Assembly (NCBI GenBank): GCA_944326055.1
Contig: CALVCT010000068.1
Location: 1 to 42,193 of the forward strand
Source of the DNA: an uncultured Erysipelotrichaceae bacterium
GTDB lineage: Bacteria; Bacillota_I; Bacilli_A; Erysipelotrichales; Erysipelotrichaceae
Length of the DNA: 42,193 nucleotides
Direction of reading: 5' to 3'
A program made the position numbers and the translations under genes. Under the pieces are notes generated by a model. That model was not told where the DNA came from, ran no database searches, and saw only the letters and a list, made by a program, of their open reading frames with translations. Of this stretch, positions 23,826-33,559 are shown piece by piece. Every line of letters begins with the position of its first letter. Positions within the stretch are counted from its first letter, which is position 1.

Positions 23826-24290
23826 GTGGTATGTCCAAATGCTTTACTATCAGATCTTACGAACTATGAGACGATCTTTCTGGTGCCCATATTAATGATC
23901 GCTACCTATAATGATGATGGAACAGTCAATGTGATGAATGCTGCTTGGGGGCAAAACAGTAAAGAATACCAAGGCGAGAAAAGCGTCTACTCTCAGTATT
24001 GCTGGTAGTAAACATGTTGCCGAAGCTGATTATTTTGGAGTCGTATCTGCCAACAGCACACTAAATAAATTTGAAGTCAGTGGTCTTAGCACATCAAGAT
24101 CTGAGAAGGTCGATGCTCCTATCATCAATGAATTTCTGATCTGTTTTTGAGTGTGAGTTTATTGATATCAAGATGGTGAATATGGCTTTGGTGTCATAGG
24201 AAATGTTATTAATGTCACAGCATAGGAGAAGTTTTCAAGGTATGATAATCCACTAGGATATGCATGGAGCTTGCTTGACTTGCTTGATAA
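23826..24290 (+). pseudogene. Flavin reductase-like protein, degraded
   Basis: Pieces of an FMN-binding split-barrel flavin reductase lie in order in different frames: PNALLSDLTNYETIFLVPIL, IATYNDDGTVNVMNAAWG, then after a deletion and frame change KTVKNTKARKASTLSIA, EADYFGVVSANSTLNKFEVSGL and KVDAPIINE, then in another frame EYGFGVIGNVINVTA (24177-24221). These match the family core, including the AWG and DAPLINE-like motifs, but the roughly 30 residues after MNAAWG are missing and several stops interrupt it. It lies directly behind the broken ABC exporter, so this stretch of the chromosome is decaying. Confidence 0.75.
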
Positions 24291-24327
24291 GAAGAATGAA
24301 TTTGATCAGACTTTTTCATCATCGACC

Positions 24328-25206
24328 TTATATCTTGACATCGCTATGATAAGTCACGGTAAAAGACATTTTAGGATCATCCATGCTGCATAGGTAAGGG
24401 TACTCATCTTTGCCTGCTTCATTACAATTCTTGATATCTTTTTGATCTAAAGATACCTGATCGACCCATACATCGATGATGGTCCCATCATCTATAGGGA
24501 TAAGACTGATGATGACTTTCGCATCCATGTCGCTGTCATAGATGATCTCGTATTCTCTGAACCACTCATAAGCTACGTTGCGAAAGTTTCGATCTTTGAC
24601 GGGTTTGATATTCTGATCTTCAATGACGGCTTTTAGATATGAATCTTTATAATCGACGCCTAAAAGGGAGAGCGAAGAGTCAGCGAAGTCTGGGTCATCT
24701 ATCTTTGGGCCGATGATCGTTACGCAAGATGTGAGGCTGGTATCGTTTTCTAAATTAGGTAACAGATCCTCTAATGATAGAGCAGCATTGATCATATGAT
24801 CGAGTTCCCATCTAGCATTCGTTGAATCGACACCATTTTTCTTGAATAAACGATCCAGTTTATAGCGCCATGGCAAACTATCAGTGGTGATCGTATAACC
24901 ATCGTACTTAGATAGACTGCTTGTCTTAACATCTCTTATGATGTAGGTATTATCTTCAAGTGTCGATACAGTAGAAGATTGCTCTGAATATAATACAGGC
25001 GAACCCGGCATATCGATCTCGCCATAATATAAGATATCATCAGTATCCATCATATCCTTGATATACTTTATCTGTGTTTCAGCATTCGTCGCCTCACTAA
25101 GAGATGGCTCATCAGCATTTGGCGTAACACTTTCATTTGTGCACCCTGTTAAAAGCAATGTGACAATAATTAAAACGATGGACCATTTTAAATCGATCAT
25201 GATCAT
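24328..25206 (-). CDS. Putative lipoprotein, unknown function
   Basis: 292 aa. The lipoprotein signal peptide is clear: a basic start (DLKW), hydrophobic core SIVLIIVTLLL and lipobox LTGC with C22, followed by a Ser/Thr/Asn/Glu-rich tether (to about 45). The mature part is acidic and beta-rich with no motif I recognise. The four extra cysteines are few enough for one or two disulfides (for example NCNEAGKDEYPYLC). AAGG lies 6 nt before the ATG. It is divergent from an XRE-TPR regulator; a 9-bp inverted repeat between them suggests that regulator controls it. Confidence 0.8.
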   Translation of the reverse strand: MIMIDLKWSIVLIIVTLLLTGCTNESVTPNADEPSLSEATNAETQIKYIKDMMDTDDILYYGEIDMPGSPVLYSEQSSTVSTLEDNTYIIRDVKTSSLSKYDGYTITTDSLPWRYKLDRLFKKNGVDSTNARWELDHMINAALSLEDLLPNLENDTSLTSCVTIIGPKIDDPDFADSSLSLLGVDYKDSYLKAVIEDQNIKPVKDRNFRNVAYEWFREYEIIYDSDMDAKVIISLIPIDDGTIIDVWVDQVSLDQKDIKNCNEAGKDEYPYLCSMDDPKMSFTVTYHSDVKI

Positions 25207-25307
25207 CTGTAACCTTCACACCCTCCTTTGTATCTTTCTTTGCAAATATTACTGATGCATCTAGCTATATTTACTATCTATAAAATAACATGTTTTATAT
25301 CTATTGC

Positions 25308-25399
25308 ATGTGACAAATATAAATTAGAGCCATTATCTTGATTTATCATTGCATTTCTTTAGTTATCAACATTTCTTTGGACTAAAATGCTTGTCACAT
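25308..25399. promoter_or_regulatory. Widely spaced inverted repeat between the lipoprotein and XRE-TPR genes
   Basis: ATGTGACAA (25308-25316) and TTGTCACAT (25391-25399) are perfect reverse complements 74 nt apart, in an otherwise very AT-rich 252-nt gap. This spacing suits a looping regulator dimer. Confidence 0.5.
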
Positions 25400-25443
25400 C
25401 ATCAATTATTAGAAAATCCTAATAGAAGAGATAAGTATTATTA

Positions 25444-25452
25444 TGCTAAGAT
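25444..25452 (+). promoter_or_regulatory. Extended -10 of the XRE-TPR gene, predicted leaderless
   Basis: TGC followed by TAAGAT (25447-25452), exactly 6 nt before the ATG at 25459, with no Shine-Dalgarno. Confidence 0.55.
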
Positions 25453-25458
25453 GAGAAT

Positions 25459-26679
25459 ATGGAAATGCGTCATCAAGAGATCATAAGGAGACTTGTGGTT
25501 CACTATCGTTTGAAGAAAAATATGACTCAAGAAGACCTTGCGAGAAGGCTCTATATTGATCGTAGTCTTATCTCACGATTTGAGAATGGCAAACGATCCC
25601 TATCGTCAGATATGTCGAGGGATATCTTCGATGTCTTGAATATCAACCTGTCAATCGACGAAAAGTGCCTATCTCGATATGACAAGCTATTTGAAGAGCT
25701 TTATTTGAGAGTCATCAAGAGCGATAAAGATGGAGCAAAGGAGTTCAGCGACAAACTAGATAATTGGAAAGACGAGATCTTGGCATCTATCGACAGATAT
25801 CGTTATTATCTATATATTTCTTTTTACAAATCATATTTAAGAGAGTTGGACGATATTGAAGTTTTGCGATTATTTGACTATGAGGCTTTTTATGACGATG
25901 AAGACAGGCAACTTTTATATATGGAAATGGGGAAAGTGTATTACTGGAAAGAGAAGAATGATGAGGCAGAAAAGTGGCTCAATAAAGCTATAGAGATAAA
26001 TCCAGGTAACCTACGATCGACTATGTGTAAATACTACATGATCAAGATATTTTCTGACAGGGATAAGCATTATGAAGCTTACATATTGCTTCACGATTGT
26101 ATAAAGACATTCATGAAATATGATATCAAGGCAAAAGCTGTAAACTGTATCGAGATGCTGGCGATCATACATATCAGGACCAAACAATATGCTGCAGCTG
26201 CTAATATCTTTTCGTCCCTATTAAAAAAACATGCAAAAAGGTCAAAGGATATAAAGCGTCTCACAAACAGCTTGCTTTGGGCGCTGATAGAAAAAGGCGA
26301 CAGGCAAGGCGCATATCACCTGATCACCAAAAATCTTGATGATCCTAAGTTTTTGAATTATAGGACTTTGTCATCGATAACTTATTTTGCATGTATGAAT
26401 GATGATGGCGAACTGATAGACAGATGTACTCAAACATATGATAAGATCGATGATCATAACGATATATGTGAGTTGATGTCTGAGTATTTTATTGCTTGTC
26501 AAAGAAGATATTTGCTTAAGGCAAAAGAGATATATCGAACACTTTTTCCTCTTTTACAACAACCTCAATATGCTGATGAACTTGAGATGATCTTAGAAAC
26601 TTTGGCGAAGCTATATTCAGATCTTGGAATGTATAAGGATGCTGTCGAGATCTATCGGAATGATCGTCATGGCGTTTAG
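25459..26679 (+). CDS. XRE-family regulator with TPR-like domain (Rgg/PlcR-like layout)
   Basis: 406 aa. N-terminal XRE helix-turn-helix (about 8-62): HYRLKKNMTQEDLARRLYID, RSLISRFENGKRSLSS. The remaining 340 residues are helical repeats resembling TPRs (DRQLLYMEMGKVYYWKEKND, EAEKWLNKAIEINPGN, AKLYSDLGMYKDAVEIYRN). This is the architecture of peptide-binding regulators such as PlcR, Rgg and NprR. No peptide pheromone gene is seen beside it. The neighbouring lipoprotein is the likely target. Codons are more A/T-ending than in the glycogen genes. Confidence 0.85.
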   Translation: MEMRHQEIIRRLVVHYRLKKNMTQEDLARRLYIDRSLISRFENGKRSLSSDMSRDIFDVLNINLSIDEKCLSRYDKLFEELYLRVIKSDKDGAKEFSDKLDNWKDEILASIDRYRYYLYISFYKSYLRELDDIEVLRLFDYEAFYDDEDRQLLYMEMGKVYYWKEKNDEAEKWLNKAIEINPGNLRSTMCKYYMIKIFSDRDKHYEAYILLHDCIKTFMKYDIKAKAVNCIEMLAIIHIRTKQYAAAANIFSSLLKKHAKRSKDIKRLTNSLLWALIEKGDRQGAYHLITKNLDDPKFLNYRTLSSITYFACMNDDGELIDRCTQTYDKIDDHNDICELMSEYFIACQRRYLLKAKEIYRTLFPLLQQPQYADELEMILETLAKLYSDLGMYKDAVEIYRNDRHGV

Positions 26680-26746
26680 ATCGTGATACTATGTCTATAA
26701 AGCAAGTCATGTGGGTGATCGTCAGTGGCAGTATCTCTCAGATGCA

Positions 26747-26775
26747 TTGTAAAAGTAATGAGATATTAGTATAAT
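26747..26775 (+). promoter_or_regulatory. glgP promoter
   Basis: TTGTAA (26747-26752), 17 nt, TATAAT (26770-26775). The +1 would be near 26782, so translation starts at ATG 26801 behind GGAG (26791-26794) and not at the ATG at 26780. Confidence 0.75.
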
Positions 26776-26800
26776 AGTTATGTTTTTGCAGGAGAAAATT

Positions 26801-29194
26801 ATGTTTGAGAATAAAGAGACTTTCAAAGCTGATCTAGAGCTTGCGATGGAGAGTGAATTCGGCAAGAGTCTAGAGGAAGCTACATCTAGTGAAAAATATA
26901 TCGTCTTGGCTTCGATGGTCAAGAGTGCGATAAATGAATCATGGCGCTATAGTAAGGAAGTCACAAGAGGCGGGCATGTCAAGCAGATGTATTACTTCTC
27001 ACTTGAGTTCCTTATGGGACGTATGCTTACGAACAATCTGATGAACCTCGGTGCTTATGGGGTCGTTAAGGAAGGACTGGCAGATCTTGGTATCGATCTT
27101 AATGAACTAGAGGATATCGAAAGTGATGCAGGACTTGGCAATGGTGGCCTTGGTAGACTAGCAGCTTGCTTTTTAGATTCCCTTGCTTCTTTGGGTTATG
27201 CTGGTAATGGCAATACGATACGCTACCAATATGGTCTTTTCAAGCAACTCATCGTCAATAACGAACAAGTCGAAGTACCAGATCAATGGCTCAAGCTTGG
27301 AAATCCTTGGGAAGTAAGGAAACCAGATAAAGCAGTTACGATACGTTTCTATGGTCATGTCGATATCGATCGTAATGAGAAAGGACAACTCGTCTTCCAT
27401 CATGTCGATACACAGGATGTCGTCGCTGTACCATATGACATGCCTATCGTTGGTGAAGATCGTCGTCAGACGAATACGCTACGCATGTGGTCAGCAGAGC
27501 CTAGTGACAATTTTGAAGGTGATTTTAGGAAATATCTAGGTAGAGTCAATGATATCTGTCTCAATGTCTATCCTGATGACTCGACAGTTGAAGGACGCTA
27601 CTTACGCATCAAACAAGAGTATTTCTTTGTCTCGGCTGGTCTGCATGCGATCGTCAGAGAACATATGCGCATCTATGGTACTCTATCTAACTTACATGAG
27701 AAAGTCGTCATCCAACTCAATGATACGCACCCAGCTTTAGCTATTCCTGAGCTCATGCGCATCTTGATGGACGATTATGGTTATGATTGGGATCACGCAC
27801 TATATATCGTCACTCATACATTTGCATATACAAATCATACGGTCATGGCTGAAGCTTTAGAGAAATGGCCAGTTGAATACATCAAAAATCTGCTTCCACG
27901 TATCTGGCTCATCATCGAAGAGCTTGATAAGAAGTTTGCAGAGTATGTCTATGGTGTTGGTCATTCTAAAGACTTCTTAGATCGTGTCAGTATCGTTTCA
28001 CGCGACAATAATGTCAGGATGGCACATCTATGTATCGTTGGCTCTTTTTCAGTCAATGGTGTTGCCAAATTACACAGTGAGATCTTAAAGAGCGACCTCT
28101 TTAAAGATTTCTATGCGCTCTATCCTGAAAAGTTCAACAACAAGACTAACGGTATCACGCATCGTCGTTGGCTCTTACATACAAATCCAGAGCTTGTCGC
28201 CCTCATCGAGCGTTATATCGGTCCTGGTTTCAAGAAGGACATCAGCGAGCTCTCAAAATTATTGGATCATGTCGATGATCCTGAACTGCAGGATGCTTTT
28301 AATGAAGTCAAATACCAAAGGAAGCTCATCTTGGCTGATTATCTCAAGAAACATTATGATATCGAACTTGATCCAAATTCGATCTTCGATACGATAGCTA
28401 AGCGACTACACGCTTATAAAAGACAATTGCTTGATATCTTGCATGTCATCTATTTGTACTTCCGTATCAAAGAAGATCCTAACTTCTATATGCCAAAGAC
28501 GACATTCATATTTGCCGCTAAAGCAGCAAGTCAGTATGCATTAGCTAAAAAGATCATCAAGCTCATCAACTGCGTCGCTGATGTCATCGATAATGATGAA
28601 AGAGCTAAACAGTTCATCAAAGTAGTCTTTATTCCTAACTATCGTGTCACGATCGCTGAGAAGTTGATGAATGCTACTGATGTCTCAGAGCAGATCTCGA
28701 CGGCTGGTAAAGAGGCTAGTGGCACTGGCAATATGAAGTTCATGATGAATGGAGCAGTGACACTTGGTACGATGGATGGTGCTAACGTTGAGATCCATGA
28801 ACTTGTTGGGGATGATGATATCGTGATCTTTGGTCTGAGTTCTGATGAAGTCGTCGACCTTAGACATCATTATGATCCATATCAGTACTATCTCCATGAT
28901 GGCAGACTCAAAAGGATCGTCGACAGTCTTATCGATGGTACTTTCTCAAGTGATAGAAATGACTTCCGTATCATCTATGACGACTTACTATCGAAAGGCG
29001 ATGAGTATTGTGTCATGGCTGATTTCGATAGCTATGTCAAAGCTCATGAGTATATCGATAGCTTATATACCGACAGACGTCGCTATGCACGTATGTGTCT
29101 GATAAATATCGCTAAGTCAGCTTATTTCTCAAGTGACAGGACGATAAAGGAATATGCTGATGAGATCTGGCATATCGAACCGATAAAGAGATGA
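26801..29194 (+). CDS. glgP: Glycogen/alpha-glucan phosphorylase
   Basis: 797 aa, the usual length. It releases glucose-1-phosphate from the non-reducing ends of glycogen using PLP and phosphate. Signatures: MYYFSLEFLMGRML, DAGLGNGGLGRLAACFLDSLASL, GITHRRWLL, and the PLP site EASGTGNMKFMMNGA with K646 as the Schiff-base lysine. A GGAG site decides the start. Its stop overlaps the next gene, a pullulanase-type debranching enzyme, by 4 nt, making a breakdown unit with its own promoter. Confidence 0.97.
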   Translation: MFENKETFKADLELAMESEFGKSLEEATSSEKYIVLASMVKSAINESWRYSKEVTRGGHVKQMYYFSLEFLMGRMLTNNLMNLGAYGVVKEGLADLGIDLNELEDIESDAGLGNGGLGRLAACFLDSLASLGYAGNGNTIRYQYGLFKQLIVNNEQVEVPDQWLKLGNPWEVRKPDKAVTIRFYGHVDIDRNEKGQLVFHHVDTQDVVAVPYDMPIVGEDRRQTNTLRMWSAEPSDNFEGDFRKYLGRVNDICLNVYPDDSTVEGRYLRIKQEYFFVSAGLHAIVREHMRIYGTLSNLHEKVVIQLNDTHPALAIPELMRILMDDYGYDWDHALYIVTHTFAYTNHTVMAEALEKWPVEYIKNLLPRIWLIIEELDKKFAEYVYGVGHSKDFLDRVSIVSRDNNVRMAHLCIVGSFSVNGVAKLHSEILKSDLFKDFYALYPEKFNNKTNGITHRRWLLHTNPELVALIERYIGPGFKKDISELSKLLDHVDDPELQDAFNEVKYQRKLILADYLKKHYDIELDPNSIFDTIAKRLHAYKRQLLDILHVIYLYFRIKEDPNFYMPKTTFIFAAKAASQYALAKKIIKLINCVADVIDNDERAKQFIKVVFIPNYRVTIAEKLMNATDVSEQISTAGKEASGTGNMKFMMNGAVTLGTMDGANVEIHELVGDDDIVIFGLSSDEVVDLRHHYDPYQYYLHDGRLKRIVDSLIDGTFSSDRNDFRIIYDDLLSKGDEYCVMADFDSYVKAHEYIDSLYTDRRRYARMCLINIAKSAYFSSDRTIKEYADEIWHIEPIKR

Positions 29195-31203
29195 GACTAA
29201 AAGCTTACTTTGACGATGTACGCATGATCTGCGTATATCACAGTGGCGTAGAGATCAAAGATGTCACACTATATAAAGGTGACAGCGTTTTAGAGAGCAT
29301 CGTTAAAGAAGCAGGCTTTGAACACACTTTCATATATTTAAAAGAGGATATCGATTTTAAGGCGCGATATTCTTTTTTATGTCAAGGAAAGATGTATCCG
29401 ATAAAGCTTAGGCACATCGTAAAGACGGCTTTCTTTGAAGATTATTTCTATCATGATGTCCATGATCTTGGGAGTTTCTATACGAAAAAGAAGACGACTT
29501 TTCGTTTATGGGCACCATATGTCGATAGTGTCGATCTTCTTATCAGCGGTGATAAGATCAAGATGCAAGATAGGGGAAGAGGGATCTATGAAGTGGTGGT
29601 CGATGGTGATCTGGATAAGATGCGCTATCGCTATCGTCTTAGAAGATATGGTGAGACTATCGATGTGATCGACCCTTATAGTTACTCAAGTTCAGTCAAT
29701 GCCAAGTGGTCAGTCGTCATCGACACCAGTAAATGTCAAAGTAAGAAGATCAAGCCTAAAGATGAGATAGTACGCTATACAGACGCGATCATCTATGAGC
29801 TAAGTATCCGTGATATGACAGCGATGAAAGGACTTAAAGTCAAGTATCCTAAGACTTTTAAAGGACTGATGCAAGATGTCAGACTACAAGGTGAATCGAC
29901 TGGTATCCCTTATATCAAAGACCTTGGTGTCACCCATGTACAGATCATGCCAGTCTTTGATTTTGCGCGTATCGATGAAGAAGATCCGCACGGTTACAAT
30001 TGGGGCTATGATCCTGTCGCTTATAATGTCACCGAAGGCACATATACGACCGATCCCTATGATCCATATAAAAGAGTCACAGAACTACAAGAGCTCATCG
30101 ACTATATCCATCAAAACGATCTATATGTAAACCTTGATGTCGTCTTCAATCACGTCTATGAAGCAGATTCTTTCGCATTAGCGAAGATCTTGCCATATTA
30201 CTACTTCCGCTATCGTAATGAGACAGAGCTATCAGATGGCTCGTTTTGTGGCAATGAACTAAGGACAGAGGGTCGCATGTGTCGTGACTATCTGTGTCTT
30301 ATGGTCGAAAGATATATCGATCTTTTCGATATCGATGGATTGCGCTTTGATCTCATGTCTTTGATCGATGTGACGACGCTGACTAAGATCAGGGATATAG
30401 CTAAGAAAAAAAAGCCCTATTTCATGATGTATGGCGAAGCTTGGGCTATGGATTGTGGTCTGCCTAAAGATCAAAGGTCTGATCTGAATAACTATAAAGC
30501 ATATGAAGGTATCGCTTATTTTGATGGCTCTTTCCGTGATGAAGTACGCGGTAATACCTATGGCAAAGAATATCCTGGTTATATCAATGGTGATCTTGGA
30601 CGCAAAGATGCGATCGTCAGATGTCTCATCAATAAAGAAGTCGATCCTTCAGCACATATCAATTTCTTAGAATGCCATGACAATCGGACTTTTTATGATT
30701 CGATGAAAAGGTTCCATCCACATGAATCAGAAGCTGATGACCGTCTACGCATCAAGCTTTCGCTGGCTTTTGTCATCTTAGCTCAAGGCATACCTTTCTT
30801 GCATAGTGGTGAAGAGTTCGCCAGGACGAAGTTTGATGATGAGAACAGTTATCGTTCAGGCGATAAGGTCAATATGATCGATTATGTAAGGCGCTTCGCT
30901 TATCGTGAGATAACTTACTTTCTTAAAGATATGATACATGTCCGTAAAACTTATGATTGTCTAAGGTATGAAAAAGCCTCTGATCTAAAGAGCAAGTCAC
31001 AGGTCTATTTTGTCGATGAGTTACTGGTCTATGAGGTCGATAAGCTAAAGATCATCATCAATCCGACACTTGAAGATCGTTATCTCTATCTGCAAGGACA
31101 TTATAAAGCGATCTATGATCGTGATCATTTTGTCGATTTTTATATGCAAGATACGACAGCTCCTATCGAGCATCTCTCACTTGCGATATTAGAGAAAGTT
31201 TAA
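29191..31203 (+). CDS. pulA: Type I pullulanase/glycogen debranching enzyme (GH13)
   Basis: 670 aa, no signal peptide, so intracellular. A beta-sandwich N-terminal region (about 1-95), a CBM48-like domain (about 98-180, FRLWAPYVDSVDLLI), a GH13 barrel (about 195-580) and a small C-terminal beta domain. The type I pullulanase signature YNWGYDP is at 269-275, VNLDVVFNHV is region I, the nucleophile is D387 (DGLRFDLMS), the acid/base E416 (YGEAW) and the third acid D497 (ECHDN). It would cut alpha-1,6 branches left by GlgP. It overlaps glgP by 4 nt. The YNWGYDP signature favours pullulanase over GlgX/TreX. Confidence 0.93.
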   Translation: MRLKAYFDDVRMICVYHSGVEIKDVTLYKGDSVLESIVKEAGFEHTFIYLKEDIDFKARYSFLCQGKMYPIKLRHIVKTAFFEDYFYHDVHDLGSFYTKKKTTFRLWAPYVDSVDLLISGDKIKMQDRGRGIYEVVVDGDLDKMRYRYRLRRYGETIDVIDPYSYSSSVNAKWSVVIDTSKCQSKKIKPKDEIVRYTDAIIYELSIRDMTAMKGLKVKYPKTFKGLMQDVRLQGESTGIPYIKDLGVTHVQIMPVFDFARIDEEDPHGYNWGYDPVAYNVTEGTYTTDPYDPYKRVTELQELIDYIHQNDLYVNLDVVFNHVYEADSFALAKILPYYYFRYRNETELSDGSFCGNELRTEGRMCRDYLCLMVERYIDLFDIDGLRFDLMSLIDVTTLTKIRDIAKKKKPYFMMYGEAWAMDCGLPKDQRSDLNNYKAYEGIAYFDGSFRDEVRGNTYGKEYPGYINGDLGRKDAIVRCLINKEVDPSAHINFLECHDNRTFYDSMKRFHPHESEADDRLRIKLSLAFVILAQGIPFLHSGEEFARTKFDDENSYRSGDKVNMIDYVRRFAYREITYFLKDMIHVRKTYDCLRYEKASDLKSKSQVYFVDELLVYEVDKLKIIINPTLEDRYLYLQGHYKAIYDRDHFVDFYMQDTTAPIEHLSLAILEKV

Positions 31204-31220
31204 GTTTGTAAGAAATCTAT

Positions 31221-31258
31221 TGAAAGAGCTTTCACAAATCGATCTTAATGCGTATAAT
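31221..31258 (+). promoter_or_regulatory. glgC promoter with palindromic operator
   Basis: The palindrome TGAAAG-AG-CTTTCA (31221-31234) covers a -35-like TTCACA (31231-31236); TATAAT follows at 31253-31258 after 16 nt. The overlap suggests a repressor of glycogen synthesis. GAGGTG at 31284-31289 serves the ATG. Confidence 0.65.
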
Positions 31259-31296
31259 AAAGTCATAGATATATATAAGAACAGAGGTGCAAGTTC

Positions 31297-32457
31297 ATGA
31301 AACAAAAGAAAATGGTAGCAATGATACTAGCTGGTGGACGTGGAACACGCCTGTATGACCTCACAAAGAAGGTCGCTAAACCAGCCGTCCACTTCGGGGG
31401 GAAGTATCGGATCATCGATTTCCCTTTGAGCAACTGTGCTAACTCTAATATCACGACTGTTGGAGTCTTAGTACAGTATGAATCAGTCTTACTGAACTCG
31501 TATATCGCCAAAGATCATATCTGGGGCTTAGATATCGATGGCGGTGGCGTATATTGTTTACCACCGCGCGAGAAGGATGTCACAGGTCTTGGCCTATATC
31601 AGGGTACAGCTGATGCGATCACACAGAATCTCGACTTCTTAGATCAAGAAGATGCTGAGTATGTTCTTATCTTGTCAGGTGACCACATCGATAAGATGAA
31701 CTATGAGAAGATGCTCTCAGAGCATATCGCTAAAGGTGCTGATGCGACGATCGCTGTCTTGGAAGTACCAATGAAAGAAGCAAGCCGTTTTGGCATCATG
31801 AATACAGATGAGGATGATAGGATCATCGAATTCGAAGAGAAGCCGGCTGAACCAAAGTCGAACTTAGCTTCGATGGGTATCTATATCTTTACATATAAGA
31901 CACTACGTCGTTATCTCAAGGAAGATGAAAAAGCGAAAGATTCCAATCATGACTTCGGTAAAGATATCATTCCAAACTATCTTAAAGATGGTCTCAAGCT
32001 ACAAGCATATCGCTTCAAGGGTTATTGGAAAGATGTAGGAACGATCGATAGTCTTTGGGAAGCAAATATGGACCTTATCTCTGATAAGAATACACTTGAT
32101 CTTTCTGATCCAACTTGGAAGATCTACACAGGTGATAATAATGCCATTCCTCAGATCATCGGTCCTAATGCCAAGATCGATGTCGCTTATATCACACAAG
32201 GCTGTGTCGTCGATGGCGAAGTAAAAAGATCAGTGCTCTTTACAGGCTCAAGAGTCGATGAAGGAGCTAAGGTCATCGATTCAGTCATCATGAATGGAGC
32301 ACGCGTTGGTGAAGGGGCCGTCCTTGAGCGCTGTGTCGTCATGGATGATGTGAAGGTCCCAGCACATATGCATCTGGGATCAAAGAATTCAAAGAATATT
32401 CTTTTAGTCACAAAAGCATTAGTCAATAAGAAAGCAGAGGGTAAAGATCATGAGTAA
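31297..32457 (+). CDS. glgC: Glucose-1-phosphate adenylyltransferase, catalytic subunit
   Basis: 386 aa. It makes ADP-glucose from glucose-1-phosphate and ATP, the committed step of glycogen synthesis. The nucleotide-binding start is [21 protein letters not shown] with [11 protein letters not shown]; the catalytic region has GTADAITQN and [11 protein letters not shown]; the sugar-phosphate lysine motif is IEFEEKP; and a C-terminal left-handed beta-helix (about 285-370) has repeating V/I hexads. It has its own promoter with a palindrome, separating synthesis from breakdown. It overlaps glgD by 8 nt, fitting a GlgC-GlgD heterocomplex. Confidence 0.97.
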   Translation: MKQKKMVAMILAGGRGTRLYDLTKKVAKPAVHFGGKYRIIDFPLSNCANSNITTVGVLVQYESVLLNSYIAKDHIWGLDIDGGGVYCLPPREKDVTGLGLYQGTADAITQNLDFLDQEDAEYVLILSGDHIDKMNYEKMLSEHIAKGADATIAVLEVPMKEASRFGIMNTDEDDRIIEFEEKPAEPKSNLASMGIYIFTYKTLRRYLKEDEKAKDSNHDFGKDIIPNYLKDGLKLQAYRFKGYWKDVGTIDSLWEANMDLISDKNTLDLSDPTWKIYTGDNNAIPQIIGPNAKIDVAYITQGCVVDGEVKRSVLFTGSRVDEGAKVIDSVIMNGARVGEGAVLERCVVMDDVKVPAHMHLGSKNSKNILLVTKALVNKKAEGKDHE

Positions 32458-33559
32458 TAAGATGTTAGGTATCGTTAATCTGGAACCAGCTAATGTGCAT
32501 GTCGAGGGCATCGATGATTACCGCCCTGTCTCCGCGACGAGCTTCTTAGGTCGTTATCGTATCCTGGACTTCATGATCTCGAATATGACAAATTCACATA
32601 TCGATGATATCCAGATCTACATCAAGAACCGTCCTCGCTCGACGATCGAGCACATCTTAGGCACGAACTATAATGTCAACTCGAAAAAGGGCAGGTTCTC
32701 GATCTTATATGGGGAGATCCAAGGTAATAACGAACTATATAACACCGATATCGCTAACTTTAAAGCGAATATCGAATACATCGAACAATCGACAGCTGAT
32801 TATGTCGTTATCGCACCATCACACTTCGTCTATATCGAAGACTTCAATGAGATGCTGGCATATCATGAGAAGATGGGAGCGGATGTGACGATCATGTATC
32901 AGAGCGTCAGTACAGCTAAAGAGGACTTTGCGATGTGTGATATCTTAGAGTTCTCCGAAGGTAAACGTGTCGCAGCGATGTCAAAGAACACTGGTAAGTT
33001 CAAGAACCGTGACATCTCACTTGAGTGCTATATCATGTCACGCAATCTCTTCATCGAACTGATCCAAAAGGCGACAGCGACTTCTAGTCTTTTCTGGTTA
33101 TCAGATGTCGTTTCGGATAGTCTTGGTGATCTGAAAGTCGTTGGTTATCCACATAAGGGCTATGTCACATGCATCAATTCACTCAAGACTTACTATAAGG
33201 CTAATCTAGAGCTTAGAGATCGTTTAGATGATCTTGTCACAGAAGGATGGCCTATCTATACGAAGACCAACGATACACAACCAACGCTCTATCGCGAATG
33301 CGCAAGAGTCAGCGGTTCACTCATCGGTAATGGCTGTGAGATCGAAGGCACGGTCATCGACAGTGTCATTGGACGAAATGTCGTCATCAAGGCTGGAGCC
33401 GTGGTCAAAAATGCTGTCATCATGCCTTCTGTGCTCATCAATAAGAACGCTAAGATCGAAAATGCTGTCATCGATAAGTATGCGATGATCACCCATATCA
33501 AAGAGCTCAAGGGTACAGAAGATGAGCCGATCTATGTCAAAAGGAGGGATCGTATATGA
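32450..33559 (+). CDS. glgD: GlgD, regulatory paralogue of glucose-1-phosphate adenylyltransferase
   Basis: 369 aa. It has the same fold as GlgC, but the nucleotide-binding GGRGTRL loop is replaced by [12 protein letters not shown] and the catalytic acidic residues are not conserved ([10 protein letters not shown] in place of SGDHIY), as in Firmicutes GlgD. Known GlgD proteins raise GlgC activity as partner subunits. [20 protein letters not shown] aligns with the GlgC substrate region, and a C-terminal beta-helix (about 285-360) is present. It overlaps glgC by 8 nt and glgA by 4 nt, so the three are translationally coupled. Confidence 0.95.
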   Translation: MSNKMLGIVNLEPANVHVEGIDDYRPVSATSFLGRYRILDFMISNMTNSHIDDIQIYIKNRPRSTIEHILGTNYNVNSKKGRFSILYGEIQGNNELYNTDIANFKANIEYIEQSTADYVVIAPSHFVYIEDFNEMLAYHEKMGADVTIMYQSVSTAKEDFAMCDILEFSEGKRVAAMSKNTGKFKNRDISLECYIMSRNLFIELIQKATATSSLFWLSDVVSDSLGDLKVVGYPHKGYVTCINSLKTYYKANLELRDRLDDLVTEGWPIYTKTNDTQPTLYRECARVSGSLIGNGCEIEGTVIDSVIGRNVVIKAGAVVKNAVIMPSVLINKNAKIENAVIDKYAMITHIKELKGTEDEPIYVKRRDRI

